NCBI RefSeq assembly: GCF_009856825.1
Contig: NZ_WVTD01000004.1
Coordinates: 62,001 to 126,000 of the forward strand
Source: Novosphingobium silvae
Lineage (GTDB): Bacteria; Pseudomonadota; Alphaproteobacteria; Sphingomonadales; Sphingomonadaceae
DNA length: 64,000 nt
Direction: 5' to 3'
Part shown: positions 16,983 through 26,670 of the stretch, one piece after another
Layout: each line of letters starts with the position of its first letter
Numbering within the stretch: position 1 is the stretch's first letter
Notes under the pieces: generated by a model
What the model was told of the DNA's origin: nothing
Database searches by the model: none
What the model saw: the letters and a program-made list of their open reading frames with translations, nothing else
Translations under genes and position numbers: made by a program

Positions 16983-18683
16983 TCAGGCGGCCTTGGAAGG
17001 AGCTTCGGGCGCAGGATCGGCGAGCATCTGGCGAAGGACGTGGACGGCATTCTCGGGCCGCTCGGCGACGAGGCGCTGCGCGAGGCCGAGCTGGCGGGCC
17101 AGCAGGTCCGCGCGGCTCACTTCCACCGCTACGCCTTCCGTCGCCGGAAGCGCGGTGAGGTTCGCCCGGGCAGGCAGCGCTGCGATATCTTCATCCTCGC
17201 CCTCCGCCTCGAGTGCGGAGCCCTTCTTGCCCTTGCGCGGCGCTTTGTCGCCGCGCATCGCCTTCAGCACCGGGCGCACGCCCAGCAGCAGGACGAGCAG
17301 CACCGCCAGCACGGCCGCGCCGTTGCGCACGACCATCGCGAACCACGGGGTCTCGTAGAACGGCGTCTCCTCGACCGCGACGGGCTCGAAGCTGCGGGCG
17401 ACGATCTTCACCACGTCGCCGCGTTGCGGGTTGGCCCCCACGGCGGCGCTGACAAGCGCCTCGAGGTCCGCAAGATCCTTGGCCTTGGCGCCCTTCATCG
17501 CCTCCTTGCTGATGGCGACCGCCACGGTCAGCCGCTTGATCCCGCCCGGGCCCGTCTCCGATACGGACACCTGGCGGCCCAGTTCGTATGTCTTGCTGGT
17601 CGAGCTTTCGCCATTGGTCGGCGCGGGCGCAGCGCCGGGCGCAGCAGCGGCCGTGCCCTGCGGCGGACCGGCAGTGGCTTGTGTCGCGGGAGGCGGCGTG
17701 TTGGAAAGCACGCCCGGAACGCCGCCCGCCTGGCCGGGACCGGTGGTCTGCGACTGCTGCAGGGTCTCGGCGCGCACCACGCCGTCCTTGTCGTAGCTTT
17801 CGCGCGCGGAAGTCACCTGGTCCATGTCGAGCTGGACCTGCGTCTCGGTGGTGAAGTTGCCGTCGCCCAGCATGGGGGTAAGGAGCTGCGAGACCTGCTC
17901 GCGCAGCTTCGTCTCCAGACGGGACTGCATGTCGAGCCGGTCGCTTTCGGCGTCCTGGCCTTCGGACAGGAGGCGGCCGTGCTGGTCGACCACGCGCACC
18001 GCGTCGGGAGAGAGGCCGGGCACCGAAGCGGCGACGAGGTTGAGGATCGCGGAGACCTGCCCGTCGCTCAGCTGGCGACCCGACTTGAGGCGCACCATGA
18101 CCGAGGCGGTGGGCGCCACGTTGTCACGCACGAAGACGGACTTTTCGCCCTCTGCAAGGTGGACGCGCACGGATTCGACGCCGTCGATCTGGCCGATCGT
18201 CATCTGCAGGTCGTGCTCGCGCGCCGAGCGCATGCGTTCGCCTTCCAGCGTGCGGCTCGCGCCCATCGGCAGCTTGTCCAGCATCTGGTCGCCGGTCTCG
18301 GGCGAGGCCAGCGCGCCGTCCGCGGCGACGAGCATGCGCGCCTTGTAGAAATCGCCCTCGGCAACGGTCAGTGCGCCGGTCTGGTTGTCGATCGCATAGT
18401 CGATCTGGGCGCCGTCCAGCGCTTCCACGACGCTGGCGCGCTCGCTGTCGTCGAGCTGCGCGTAGAGCACGCGCTGGGGCGAAGGCGCCATCAGGCTCCA
18501 TGTCAGCGCGGCGCCGCCGATGGCGGACAGGCCGATGAAGATCGGCAGCATCCGCTTCACGGCGGGCTGCGCCGTGAAGGCGGAAAGGCGCGTCAGCACG
18601 CTGCCGCCGGAAGGGTCGGCAAGGCCTGAGAAGAGGGAGGCGGGCGCAGGCGTGGCGGCGGCCGCGGGAACGAGGTCGGCCAT
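16983..18683 (-). CDS. fliF: Flagellar MS-ring protein FliF
   Basis: 566 residues with two membrane helices: about 46-66 (LPIFIGLSAIGGAALTWSLM) and about 460-480 (NGAAVLAVLLVLLLG). Between them are the YscJ/FliF ring-building domains (YAQLDDSERASVVEALDGAQIDY; ALEGELARTI-type region as MGASRTLEGERMRSAREHDLQMTI) and a long periplasmic collar with a Pro/Ala-rich stretch near 320-350. The cytosolic tail binds FliG (RADLLARQLGLAQRLVAERPENAVHVLRQML region). It starts 5 bases after the fliE stop and is the first large structure assembled. Confidence 0.97.
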   Translation of the reverse strand: MADLVPAAAATPAPASLFSGLADPSGGSVLTRLSAFTAQPAVKRMLPIFIGLSAIGGAALTWSLMAPSPQRVLYAQLDDSERASVVEALDGAQIDYAIDNQTGALTVAEGDFYKARMLVAADGALASPETGDQMLDKLPMGASRTLEGERMRSAREHDLQMTIGQIDGVESVRVHLAEGEKSVFVRDNVAPTASVMVRLKSGRQLSDGQVSAILNLVAASVPGLSPDAVRVVDQHGRLLSEGQDAESDRLDMQSRLETKLREQVSQLLTPMLGDGNFTTETQVQLDMDQVTSARESYDKDGVVRAETLQQSQTTGPGQAGGVPGVLSNTPPPATQATAGPPQGTAAAAPGAAPAPTNGESSTSKTYELGRQVSVSETGPGGIKRLTVAVAISKEAMKGAKAKDLADLEALVSAAVGANPQRGDVVKIVARSFEPVAVEETPFYETPWFAMVVRNGAAVLAVLLVLLLGVRPVLKAMRGDKAPRKGKKGSALEAEGEDEDIAALPARANLTALPATEGVAVEVSRADLLARQLGLAQRLVAERPENAVHVLRQMLADPAPEAPSKAA

Positions 18684-18688
18684 CTAGA

Positions 18689-19068
18689 TCAGACTCCCAT
18701 CCGCATGATGTCCTGGTAGGCGGACAACAGCTTGTTGCGCACCTGCAGGGTGGCTTCGAAGGCGACGCCCGCTTCCTGGCGGGCCAGCATCACCTTGGCG
18801 ACGTCGGTGACTTCGCCCTTCTCGTAGGCGACCGAGAGATCCTCCGACCGCTTCTGCACCGCGTTCACTCCGTCGAGCGCGTTCTGCAGCGCCGAAGTGA
18901 AGCCATCGGCGGGCGCGTGGTTGGCGGTCACCCCGCCGTTCTGCGAAGCGGCCTGTGCGGTGTGGATCTCGCGCAGGAGGTCGTTGCGCGAGATGATCTG
19001 CTGGCGCAGCTGCAGGATCTGCTGGATGCCGCCGCCAGCGCCCATGCCGCCGATCGAGGGAAGGCTGC

Positions 19069-19072
<4 letters not shown>
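18689..19072 (-). CDS. fliE: Flagellar hook-basal body protein FliE
   Basis: 127 residues from ATG 19072; its start overlaps the stop of the sigma-54 activator gene as ATGA. A Gly/Met-rich N-terminus is followed by the conserved FliE domain: FTSALQNALDGVNAVQKRSEDLSVAYEKGE and VMLARQEAGVAFEATLQVRNKLLSAYQDIMRM. FliE joins the MS ring to the rod and is the first rod-side export substrate. It is somewhat longer than the 104-residue enteric form because of the N-terminal extension. Confidence 0.93.
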
Positions 19073-20391
<1,319 letters not shown>

Positions 20392-20711
20392 GACGCTCAA
20401 TTCCCTTGGAATTAACCAGTTCCTTGAGGTCGCTTATGCGTGGTTAACGACAAAAAGAGCGGTAATTTAAGGCCGCGTAGATGCCCCTATTCGGCAAGTT
20501 TCTGCAGGGCTGCGGACGGTCGATCCGGACGGGACGCTCAGAGCCGTTTTCACGAGCAGTGCCCGGTCGCCGCGCGCTCATTTTTCAGATGGTTTCGACA
20601 GAGGGCTTAAAGTTCCCGGCGACTTGCCGGTCTAGTGGCTGGCAGCGGACTGGATGGCTTCATCGGCCCGCACCTTCGGGACAACTTTCGGGACTACACG
20701 GGAAAACTTTC
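20392..20711. promoter_or_regulatory. Divergent control region between activator gene and fliC
   Basis: A 320-base gap, AT-richer than its surroundings near 20440-20470, holds the outward promoters of both genes. It contains the sigma-28-like promoter of fliC (own entry) and a degenerate CGGCAA-N4-CTGCAG element at 20492-20507. I see no sigma-54 site for the activator gene, so that operon is probably started by another sigma factor. No open reading frame here looks real. Confidence 0.5.
20608..20633 (+). promoter_or_regulatory. Sigma-28 (FliA) type promoter of fliC
   Basis: TAAAGTTC (20608-20615) and GCCGGTCT (20626-20633) with a 10-base spacer resemble the enteric FliA consensus TAAAGTTT-N11-GCCGATAA. 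The fliC start is 79 bases downstream. A CCGGC-N5-GCCGG repeat (20616-20630) sits inside the promoter. fliA itself is encoded at 39920-40684. Confidence 0.65.
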
Positions 20712-21536
20712 ATGTCTGTCATCAACACCAACATCAGCGCGATTCGCGCCTCCAACGCTTCGAACTCGGCCAACAAGATGCTCGGCACCGCGATGGAGCG
20801 CCTGTCGACCGGCAAGCGCATCAACTCGGCCAAGGACGATGCCGCGGGCCTCGCCATCTCCACCTCTATGACCTCGCAGATCCGCGGCATGAGCCAGGGC
20901 ATCCGCAACGCCAACGACGGCATCTCGCTTGCCCAGACCGCCGAGGGCTCGCTCTCGGAAGTCAGCAACATGCTCCAGCGCGTCCGCGAACTGGCGATCC
21001 AGTCGGCGTCCGGCACCTACCAGTCGTCCGACCGCGCCGCGATGCAGCAGGAAGTGACCGCGCTCACCTCGCAGATCAGCGACTCGCTGACCCAGACCAA
21101 ATTCAACGGCAACACCCTGCTCTCAACCACTTCGGGTTCGGATCTTACGTTCAATATCCAGACCGGCGCGAACTCGGGCGAGAAGGTCACGCTTACGTCC
21201 AAGGCGATCGATGGCGCCAACCTCAACGCCTCGGCGCTTGACGTGACCGACGCCACCAAGGCCGCCACCACGCTGACCAAGGTCGACGCCGCGCTCAAGG
21301 ACGTGAACGCCACCCGCGCCTCGCTCGGCGCCGGCCAGAACCGCCTCGAATCGGCGATCAACAACCTGACCAACAACGTCACCAACCTGTCGGACGCACG
21401 CAGCCGCATCGAGGACGCTGACTATTCGGCCGAGACCACGCAGATGGCCAAGGCGCAGATCCTGAGCCAGGCCTCGACCGCCATGCTCGCGCAGGCCAAC
21501 CAGAGCCAGCAGAACGTCCTGTCGCTGCTGCGCTAA
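20712..21536 (+). CDS. fliC: Flagellin
   Basis: 274 residues from ATG 20712 ([13 protein letters not shown]). Only the conserved D0/D1 helices are present: N-terminal [18 protein letters not shown] and [26 protein letters not shown], and C-terminal [21 protein letters not shown] ending NVLSLLR. The variable middle is short (about 140-195), so the outer D2/D3 domains are missing. Several hundred residues is usual in enterics; short flagellins are common in alphaproteobacteria. It polymerises into the filament after export with FliS. A single flagellin gene is visible. It is read from the sigma-28-like promoter and ends at a strong hairpin. Confidence 0.97.
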   Translation: MSVINTNISAIRASNASNSANKMLGTAMERLSTGKRINSAKDDAAGLAISTSMTSQIRGMSQGIRNANDGISLAQTAEGSLSEVSNMLQRVRELAIQSASGTYQSSDRAAMQQEVTALTSQISDSLTQTKFNGNTLLSTTSGSDLTFNIQTGANSGEKVTLTSKAIDGANLNASALDVTDATKAATTLTKVDAALKDVNATRASLGAGQNRLESAINNLTNNVTNLSDARSRIEDADYSAETTQMAKAQILSQASTAMLAQANQSQQNVLSLLR

Positions 21537-21611
21537 GCACCCGACTTCGCGTCGCCGCGCCCTCCTTCTCGCGGCGAACCGATGAGGCCTCCCGTCCCCC
21601 CGGAGGGCCAG

Positions 21612-21638
21612 CCCGGCGGTCAGCCCCTGACCGCCGGG
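21612..21638 (+). terminator. Intrinsic terminator of fliC
   Basis: Perfect 12-base arms CCCGGCGGTCAG (21612-21623) and CTGACCGCCGGG (21627-21638) around a CCC loop, followed by CGTTTCGGTTT, 75 bases after the fliC stop. Confidence 0.85.
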
Positions 21639-21945
21639 CGTTTCGGTTTCCGCAGGGCACGACGCAAGTTGATGAAGTGAATGGGCGGCGGAGCGCTTCC
21701 TTAGAGCCCTCGCCCCGGCATTTCGCCACCAGGTGAAGGGCGGCGCGAGGCTATCAGGAAGCCGCGGCCTGGAAAATCGACGGAGCGTTTGCACCCGCGT
21801 CGAGATGGCCCAGTTCGATCAGTTATGCAGGTCGTGCCTGCTCCAGAGCCACGGGCCGGTCAGCCGTCCAGCCTCCCCTCTGTTCGACCGCGTACCGGGC
21901 GGCCGGGACATCGGCTTGGTGCTCGATGGCCCTGAACCCCATGCC
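21639..21945. other. Non-coding stretch between fliC and the TPR gene
   Basis: About 300 bases between two genes that converge. I find no reading frame with protein-like composition, no tRNA-like fold and no further strong hairpin here. It may hold the 3' end of the minus-strand TPR transcript. Confidence 0.4.
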
Positions 21946-23580
21946 TCAGGCCTCCTTGTAGTAGAACGACCCCAGTCCCTCCACCACCGCCTTTGCGTCG
22001 AGCGCGCGGGTGTCCCCTCCGGCTTCCGGGAGAAAGCGGACCACCAGGTCGGTCTTGTAGCCGGTGGGGACGGAGCTGATGGTGGTGCCGTACTGCGTGC
22101 TTGTCATCGTGCGCGCATAATCGTGGCGCGAGACGATGACGAAGGCGGGCTTGCCGGCTTCGATCGCCATCTCGGCGGCGCGCAGCAGGGTCATCTCGCG
22201 CACGACGGCAGGGGCCGTGGTGTTACCGGTGAGGGAGACCTGGACCGATCCGTCCTCGCCCGGCTTGGCGGTGAAGCCATCGGTGTTGCGCACGCCATCG
22301 GCCAGCAGGGTGGTTCCCATCGAAAACGCCGCGCCGACCAGCGCGCCGAGCACGTCCGGCCGCGACCGCTTGTAGACAGAGTTCGTGCCCCGGGTCTCGG
22401 GCTCGATCATGGCGTGGTCGACCATGTGGTCGAACAGCGCCTTTCGCGCGGCGGTCTGGCGGTCAGCCGACATGTCGGTCTCCCCCGGCTGGGGAGCGGC
22501 AGGAAGGCCCTGGGCGGCGCGCAGGGCCTTGACGAGATCGGAAGTCACCGGATCCATCGGCAGCCTGGCGCCCTGAAGCCGGGCGAACGCATCGTCCCTG
22601 CGCCCCTCGAGCAATGCGATGCGCGCTTCCGTGCGCACTTCGTACGAGGCGACGATCTCCTCGAACGGCTTGAACATCGACGTCCGCGCCTCCGCGCTCA
22701 CGAGGTTTTCGGTGCTTGCCGAAAGCTGCGCCAGGCGGGCCTTTGTCTCGGCGATCTGCCGCCTTGCACCCGCCGCGTCGCCGGTCGCCGCGCGGGCATA
22801 GCCCAGCATCATGCCGTTGGTGATCTGCGAACGCGCGGCGAGCAGGTCCTGGAGCCGCCCGCCCTGCGGAGCGGACCCTTCCGAAGTTCCAGCAGGGGTG
22901 ACGGGTGCAGGCGCGGGCAGCGACAGCCGGGCCATCGATTTGAAATCGCCGGTGAAGCCCAGCACCGTCATCCGGTACTGCGCGAATTCGGGATCGAGGC
23001 GATCCGCAGCGGCAAAAGTGGCGCGCGCGCCTTCATCGTCCTGGCCATGGGTGAGCAGCAGGTGGGCGGCCACATGCTGCACTTCCATCGCATAAGGGCG
23101 CGCGGCCGCGCTCTCCCGCGCCAGGCGCAGCGCCTCGTCGCGGTTGCCCATCTGGTCGTACACGAGCGCGCGCAGCAGGTTCAGCGACACCGCCATGCTG
23201 CGCCGGTAGAGCGGGTCTCCCGACGAACCCATGGTCACCGCGCCGGCAAGGTCGAGGTCGGCCAGCGCTTCGGGCAGCTTGTCGGCCGCCAGCTGGGCGG
23301 AGGCACGGGCGCGTAGCAGGCGCGCGCGGCGCAGGTTCTGTGTGGGCAGAAGCTTTGGGTGCGACAGCGCAGCGGTGCACGCGGCGATCACCGAGGACGA
23401 GGATCCCGAGGCGTAGTCACCATAGCGGATCGTGTTCTGCGGCGAACTCAGCCCGTCGGCGGACTTGCCCGGCTTTCCGTTCCCGTCGCAGCCCGCGAAG
23501 ATGTCGGTGTCCCCGGCCCGTGCAGGCGCGGCGCAGGCAAGAGCGAGAAGCAGCATGGCGCTGCCGGTCAGACGTTTCAT
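21946..23580 (-). CDS. Secreted TPR-repeat protein, flagellar locus
   Basis: 544 residues. A signal peptide (1-22, LLLALACAAPARA) indicates export. Residues about 60-200 form tetratricopeptide-like helices (RLLRARASAQLAADKLPEALADLDLA; LVYDQMGNRDEALRLARESAAARP; ATFAAADRLDPEFAQY). The C-terminal part (about 440-540: LLRAAEMAIEAGKPAFVIVSRHDYAR, then VRFLP) resembles the repeat-like domain of CC0125/CC1285-type lipoproteins of Caulobacter; this is my recognition, not a search. Role unknown. It is flanked by fliC and motB on the same strand as motB, so a periplasmic role near the motor is possible, or it may be an unrelated insertion in the locus. Confidence 0.7.
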   Translation of the reverse strand: MKRLTGSAMLLLALACAAPARAGDTDIFAGCDGNGKPGKSADGLSSPQNTIRYGDYASGSSSSVIAACTAALSHPKLLPTQNLRRARLLRARASAQLAADKLPEALADLDLAGAVTMGSSGDPLYRRSMAVSLNLLRALVYDQMGNRDEALRLARESAAARPYAMEVQHVAAHLLLTHGQDDEGARATFAAADRLDPEFAQYRMTVLGFTGDFKSMARLSLPAPAPVTPAGTSEGSAPQGGRLQDLLAARSQITNGMMLGYARAATGDAAGARRQIAETKARLAQLSASTENLVSAEARTSMFKPFEEIVASYEVRTEARIALLEGRRDDAFARLQGARLPMDPVTSDLVKALRAAQGLPAAPQPGETDMSADRQTAARKALFDHMVDHAMIEPETRGTNSVYKRSRPDVLGALVGAAFSMGTTLLADGVRNTDGFTAKPGEDGSVQVSLTGNTTAPAVVREMTLLRAAEMAIEAGKPAFVIVSRHDYARTMTSTQYGTTISSVPTGYKTDLVVRFLPEAGGDTRALDAKAVVEGLGSFYYKEA

Positions 23581-23740
23581 TTATGTAATCCCCCCCGGGA
23601 CTTGATGGATTCGGCCCCCGCCGAAGTCCTTCTTAGACCAGCGGTTCGGCAGCGCAGCAAGAGGGAAGTGTTGCGCAAGTATTGCGATGACGGGGGAAAA
23701 CCTCGCGCTGTTTTGCAGGCGCCTGCGCTTTGGCATCCAC

Positions 23741-23771
23741 CGCCCGTCCCTCCGCAGGGGAGGGACGGGCG
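23741..23771 (-). terminator. Hairpin after motB
   Basis: Perfect 13-base arms CGCCCGTCCCTCC (23741-23753) and GGAGGGACGGGCG (23759-23771) begin 11 bases beyond the motB stop. No T tract follows in the minus direction. It probably separates motB from the TPR gene. Confidence 0.6.
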
Positions 23772-23781
23772 CGGCGAGCGT

Positions 23782-24603
23782 TTAGTCCATCACCGTGATC
23801 GAGATGCGACGGTTGCGTGGGTCGTGCGGATCGGCGGGGATGAGGAGCTCCTTATCGGCCACGCCCTCGATGCGGCGGAAGCGGTCTTCGCCCACGCCGT
23901 CGCGCAGGAGCGCCTGGCGCGTGGCCTCGGCCCGGCCTGCCGAGAGCGACCAGTTGTTGCCCACCGTACCGGACTTGTAGGGCAGGGCGTCGGTGTGACC
24001 GCGCACGGTCAGGCCGCCGCCATCGCCCGACAGCGCCTGGCCAAGCGCGTCGACCAGCTCGGAAGCCTCGGGCGTCAGCACGGTGGTGCCCATGCGGAAC
24101 ATCGAAAAGTCGGCGTCGTCCACCAGGTCGATGCGCACGCCCTCGGTCGTGTCGACGAGCCGCACCTGCCGGGCAAGGCGGCGCAGGCGCTGGGTGGAGC
24201 GCAGCTTCGCCTCCACCTGCTGCTTGGCGCGCTGCGAGCGCTTGGCGCCTTCCTTGGGCCCGCCGGACGCGTCCTTGGGCACGGTGATCGCCTTGTTGCC
24301 GCTGCCTCCCGGGTGGGGCAGCTTGTCCTTGGCAGTGAGGGAGGTGCCGCCCAGCAGGCCGGTGCCCGAGCCCGAGCCGGACTTGCGGTTCTTGACGAGA
24401 GTGGGCGAGAAATAGTCGGCGATGCCCTTGCGCTGCTTCTCGGTGGTGGCGCCAAGGATCCACAGCAGCAGGAAGAAGGCCATCATGGCGGTCACGAAGT
24501 CCGCGTAGGCGACCTTCCACGCGCCGCCGTGGTGACCGCCGGCGACGACGGTGATCTTCTTGACGATGATCGGCCGGACCGGCTCGTCGGGCTTCTTGGC
24601 CAC
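23782..24603 (-). CDS. motB: Flagellar motor stator protein MotB
   Basis: 273 residues: short basic tail, one membrane helix (about 33-52, YADFVTAMMAFFLLLWILG) with the proton-binding Asp35, a plug-like segment with Lys/Arg, a Gly/Ser-rich linker (about 72-105), then an OmpA-type peptidoglycan-binding domain (TVRGHTDALPYKSG, NWSLSAGRAEATRQALL, RRISITVMD). With MotA it forms the proton-driven stator anchored to the cell wall. It begins 15 bases after the motA stop. Confidence 0.96.
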   Translation of the reverse strand: MAKKPDEPVRPIIVKKITVVAGGHHGGAWKVAYADFVTAMMAFFLLLWILGATTEKQRKGIADYFSPTLVKNRKSGSGSGTGLLGGTSLTAKDKLPHPGGSGNKAITVPKDASGGPKEGAKRSQRAKQQVEAKLRSTQRLRRLARQVRLVDTTEGVRIDLVDDADFSMFRMGTTVLTPEASELVDALGQALSGDGGGLTVRGHTDALPYKSGTVGNNWSLSAGRAEATRQALLRDGVGEDRFRRIEGVADKELLIPADPHDPRNRRISITVMD

Positions 24604-24618
24604 GTTCTCCGCCCTCCC

Positions 24619-25482
24619 TTACTTGCCGCGCATCGCGTCGAGGAGGTCGGAGAGGGTGGGGCGGAACGCATGGCCGAGGCCCGAGCGCGCCGATTCGACC
24701 ACCAGTGGCTGCGGCCAGCCATGCAGGCTCGCGATCACCACCTGCTTCACGGCGTGGAAGATCTGCTCGTCCTGCTCCAGCACCTGCTTGAGGCGGCCGG
24801 CCATGGGCGCGACGATCCCGTAGGCGAGCATGACGCCCATGAACGTGCCGACCAGCGCCGAGCCGATCATGCCGCCAAGGATCGAGGGCGGCTTGTCGAT
24901 CGAGCCCATCGTCTTCACCACGCCCAGCACGGCGGCGACGATGCCAAGCGCGGGCAGTGCGTCGGCCAGGCCCTGCAGCGCGTGCTGGGCCTCGTGCTCC
25001 TCGTGGAAGTGGGTCTTCATGGCGTTGTCCATCACGTCCTCGACCGCGTGGACTTCCAGCGTGCCCGAGGAGACGACGATCAGCGTCAGGGTGTCGGCGA
25101 TGAGGTGGACCAGCGCGTCGTTCTTGAGCAGGCGCGGGAATTCGGCGAAGATCGCGGAGGATTTGGGATCGGAAACGTGGCTTTCCAGCGCGACCGGGCC
25201 ATCCGAGCGCAGGATCTTCATCAGCCGGGTGGTCAGGATGATGACGTCGATGTGGTCCTGCTTGTTGTGCTTGGGGCCCTTGAAGACCTTTACCAGCCCG
25301 CCGCCCAGACCCTTCAGCTCGTGCATCGAGTTGCCGGTGACGATCGCGCCCAGCGCCGCGCCGCCGATGATGAGCATCTCGTGCGGGATCGCGTGCATCA
25401 CCGGGCCCAGCGCGCCGCCGGTGAGGGCGAAGCCGCCGAAGACCATCACCAGCAGGATGACGACGCCGATGATTGCGAACAT
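24619..25482 (-). CDS. motA: Flagellar motor stator protein MotA
   Basis: 287 residues from ATG 25482 (MFAIIGVVILLV), with GAAGGA upstream; the open frame to 25617 is not protein-like. Four membrane helices (about 2-22, 34-54, 170-190, 202-222), the cytosolic loop with charged residues that touch FliG, and the Pro-containing PALGIVAAVLGVVKTMGSID segment. It forms the proton channel with MotB. It is transcribed with motB; the 250 bases upstream hold no sigma-54 or sigma-28 site that I can defend. Confidence 0.96.
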   Translation of the reverse strand: MFAIIGVVILLVMVFGGFALTGGALGPVMHAIPHEMLIIGGAALGAIVTGNSMHELKGLGGGLVKVFKGPKHNKQDHIDVIILTTRLMKILRSDGPVALESHVSDPKSSAIFAEFPRLLKNDALVHLIADTLTLIVVSSGTLEVHAVEDVMDNAMKTHFHEEHEAQHALQGLADALPALGIVAAVLGVVKTMGSIDKPPSILGGMIGSALVGTFMGVMLAYGIVAPMAGRLKQVLEQDEQIFHAVKQVVIASLHGWPQPLVVESARSGLGHAFRPTLSDLLDAMRGK

Positions 25483-25736
25483 GAGGCAGGGTCCTTCGTG
25501 TGGAAGAGCGCGCGGGATCGCCCGGCCTTGCGGGCCGGCGCGGGATTCGCGCTTGTGTTCGACCAGCGCTCTACCGCGCAGTTGGTTAGTTCCGCTTTTT
25601 CCGCGCCTTAGGCACAAATGCGTGGGCGGTGGAGCGGTGGCCCCGGGGTGCCGGGTCGCGCGCGGGACGGGCGCCGCGACTCTCCGCCGATCCGGCGCGC
25701 GGCGTGTGTGAGGCGGAGAGGCGAGAAGCCTGCGGG

Positions 25737-26663
25737 TCAGCGCAGCTGGTCGAAGAGGTTGAGGTTGGCGAGCCTTGAAAAGCTGGCCTGGCTGGCGTCC
25801 AGCACCGTCAGCGTTTCCTGCAGGCGCATCATGGTGGAGGCGATGTCGGGCGCGCCGATCTCCGCCTCCTCGGCCGAGCGCAGTTCCGACAGGTCGATCC
25901 GGCGCTCGCCCGTCAGTTCGATCCAGGCGAGGCGGGTGCCCACCACGGTCTGGCCGGTCGAAAGCGTGTCGAGCCCGGTCTGCAGATCGGCCAGCGCGTC
26001 GGATGCTGCGGTGGTGACCCCGGCGGCCCCAGTCTTCAAGACGTCGGACAGGGCCTTCACCGTCGCCATGACGTCGGTGGCGGTGCCGTCCTTGCCGGTG
26101 AAGTTCAGGAACTGCGGCCCCGTGAGCGATCGGGTGACGCTCTGCCCTTCGCCCAGCGGCAGCTCTTCCGAACGTCCGGTGCCGACGTATGTCGCCTTGC
26201 CGGAAGCGTCGAGCTTATAGGCATCGCCCGTGCTTTCGCCGCCGAACAGCGCGTGGCCGTTCGAATCGCGCGCGTTGGAAAGCATCAGCAGGTTCGCGCC
26301 GATCTGGTCGAGTTCGGCGGCGATAGCCTTGCGCTGGTCGCCGGTGACGGTGGAGGATGCGGCCTGCGTCGCAAGTTCCCGTGCGCGGATGATCGCGTCG
26401 GCCATGTCGGACATGGCGGTGTCCGCCAGCGTCAGGTCGGCGTTGGCGCGGCTGGCATTGGCGGTGTCGATCTGCGAGAGCGTCTCGAGGCGGGAGAGCG
26501 AGCGCAGGCGTGAGGCGGCGACCGGATTGTCCGACGAGCGGGTCAGCTTGCTGCCGCTGCCGAGCTGCGACTGCAGGTCCTCCGCCTTCGAGCGCAGGTC
26601 CTTGATATCGAGGCGCGCCCTTTCGAAGAAAGCGCCCGTGCTGCTGGAACTGATCGTCGTCAT
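25737..26663 (-). CDS. flgL: Flagellar hook-filament junction protein FlgL (HAP3)
   Basis: 308 residues. Flagellin-like ends: N-terminal LDIKDLRSKAEDLQSQLGSGSKLTRSSDNPVAASRL and C-terminal IASTMMRLQETLTVLDASQASFSRLANLNLFDQLR, with a small central domain. It joins hook to filament with FlgK. It starts 7 bases after the flgK stop and ends the flg run before motA. It lacks its own promoter by eye, so it is probably read with flgK. Confidence 0.93.
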   Translation of the reverse strand: MTTISSSSTGAFFERARLDIKDLRSKAEDLQSQLGSGSKLTRSSDNPVAASRLRSLSRLETLSQIDTANASRANADLTLADTAMSDMADAIIRARELATQAASSTVTGDQRKAIAAELDQIGANLLMLSNARDSNGHALFGGESTGDAYKLDASGKATYVGTGRSEELPLGEGQSVTRSLTGPQFLNFTGKDGTATDVMATVKALSDVLKTGAAGVTTAASDALADLQTGLDTLSTGQTVVGTRLAWIELTGERRIDLSELRSAEEAEIGAPDIASTMMRLQETLTVLDASQASFSRLANLNLFDQLR

Positions 26664-26670
26664 GGCGGCC

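Noticed and set aside
21733..23316. 527-residue plus-strand frame opposite the TPR gene
   Set aside because: High Arg/Gly/His content, no motif, and the minus-strand frame has a signal peptide and TPR helices.
23590..23650. Sigma-28-like promoter on the minus strand upstream of the TPR gene (TAAG-N16-GCCGAATC)
   Set aside because: Spacing is off and the -35 part matches poorly; not enough to claim.
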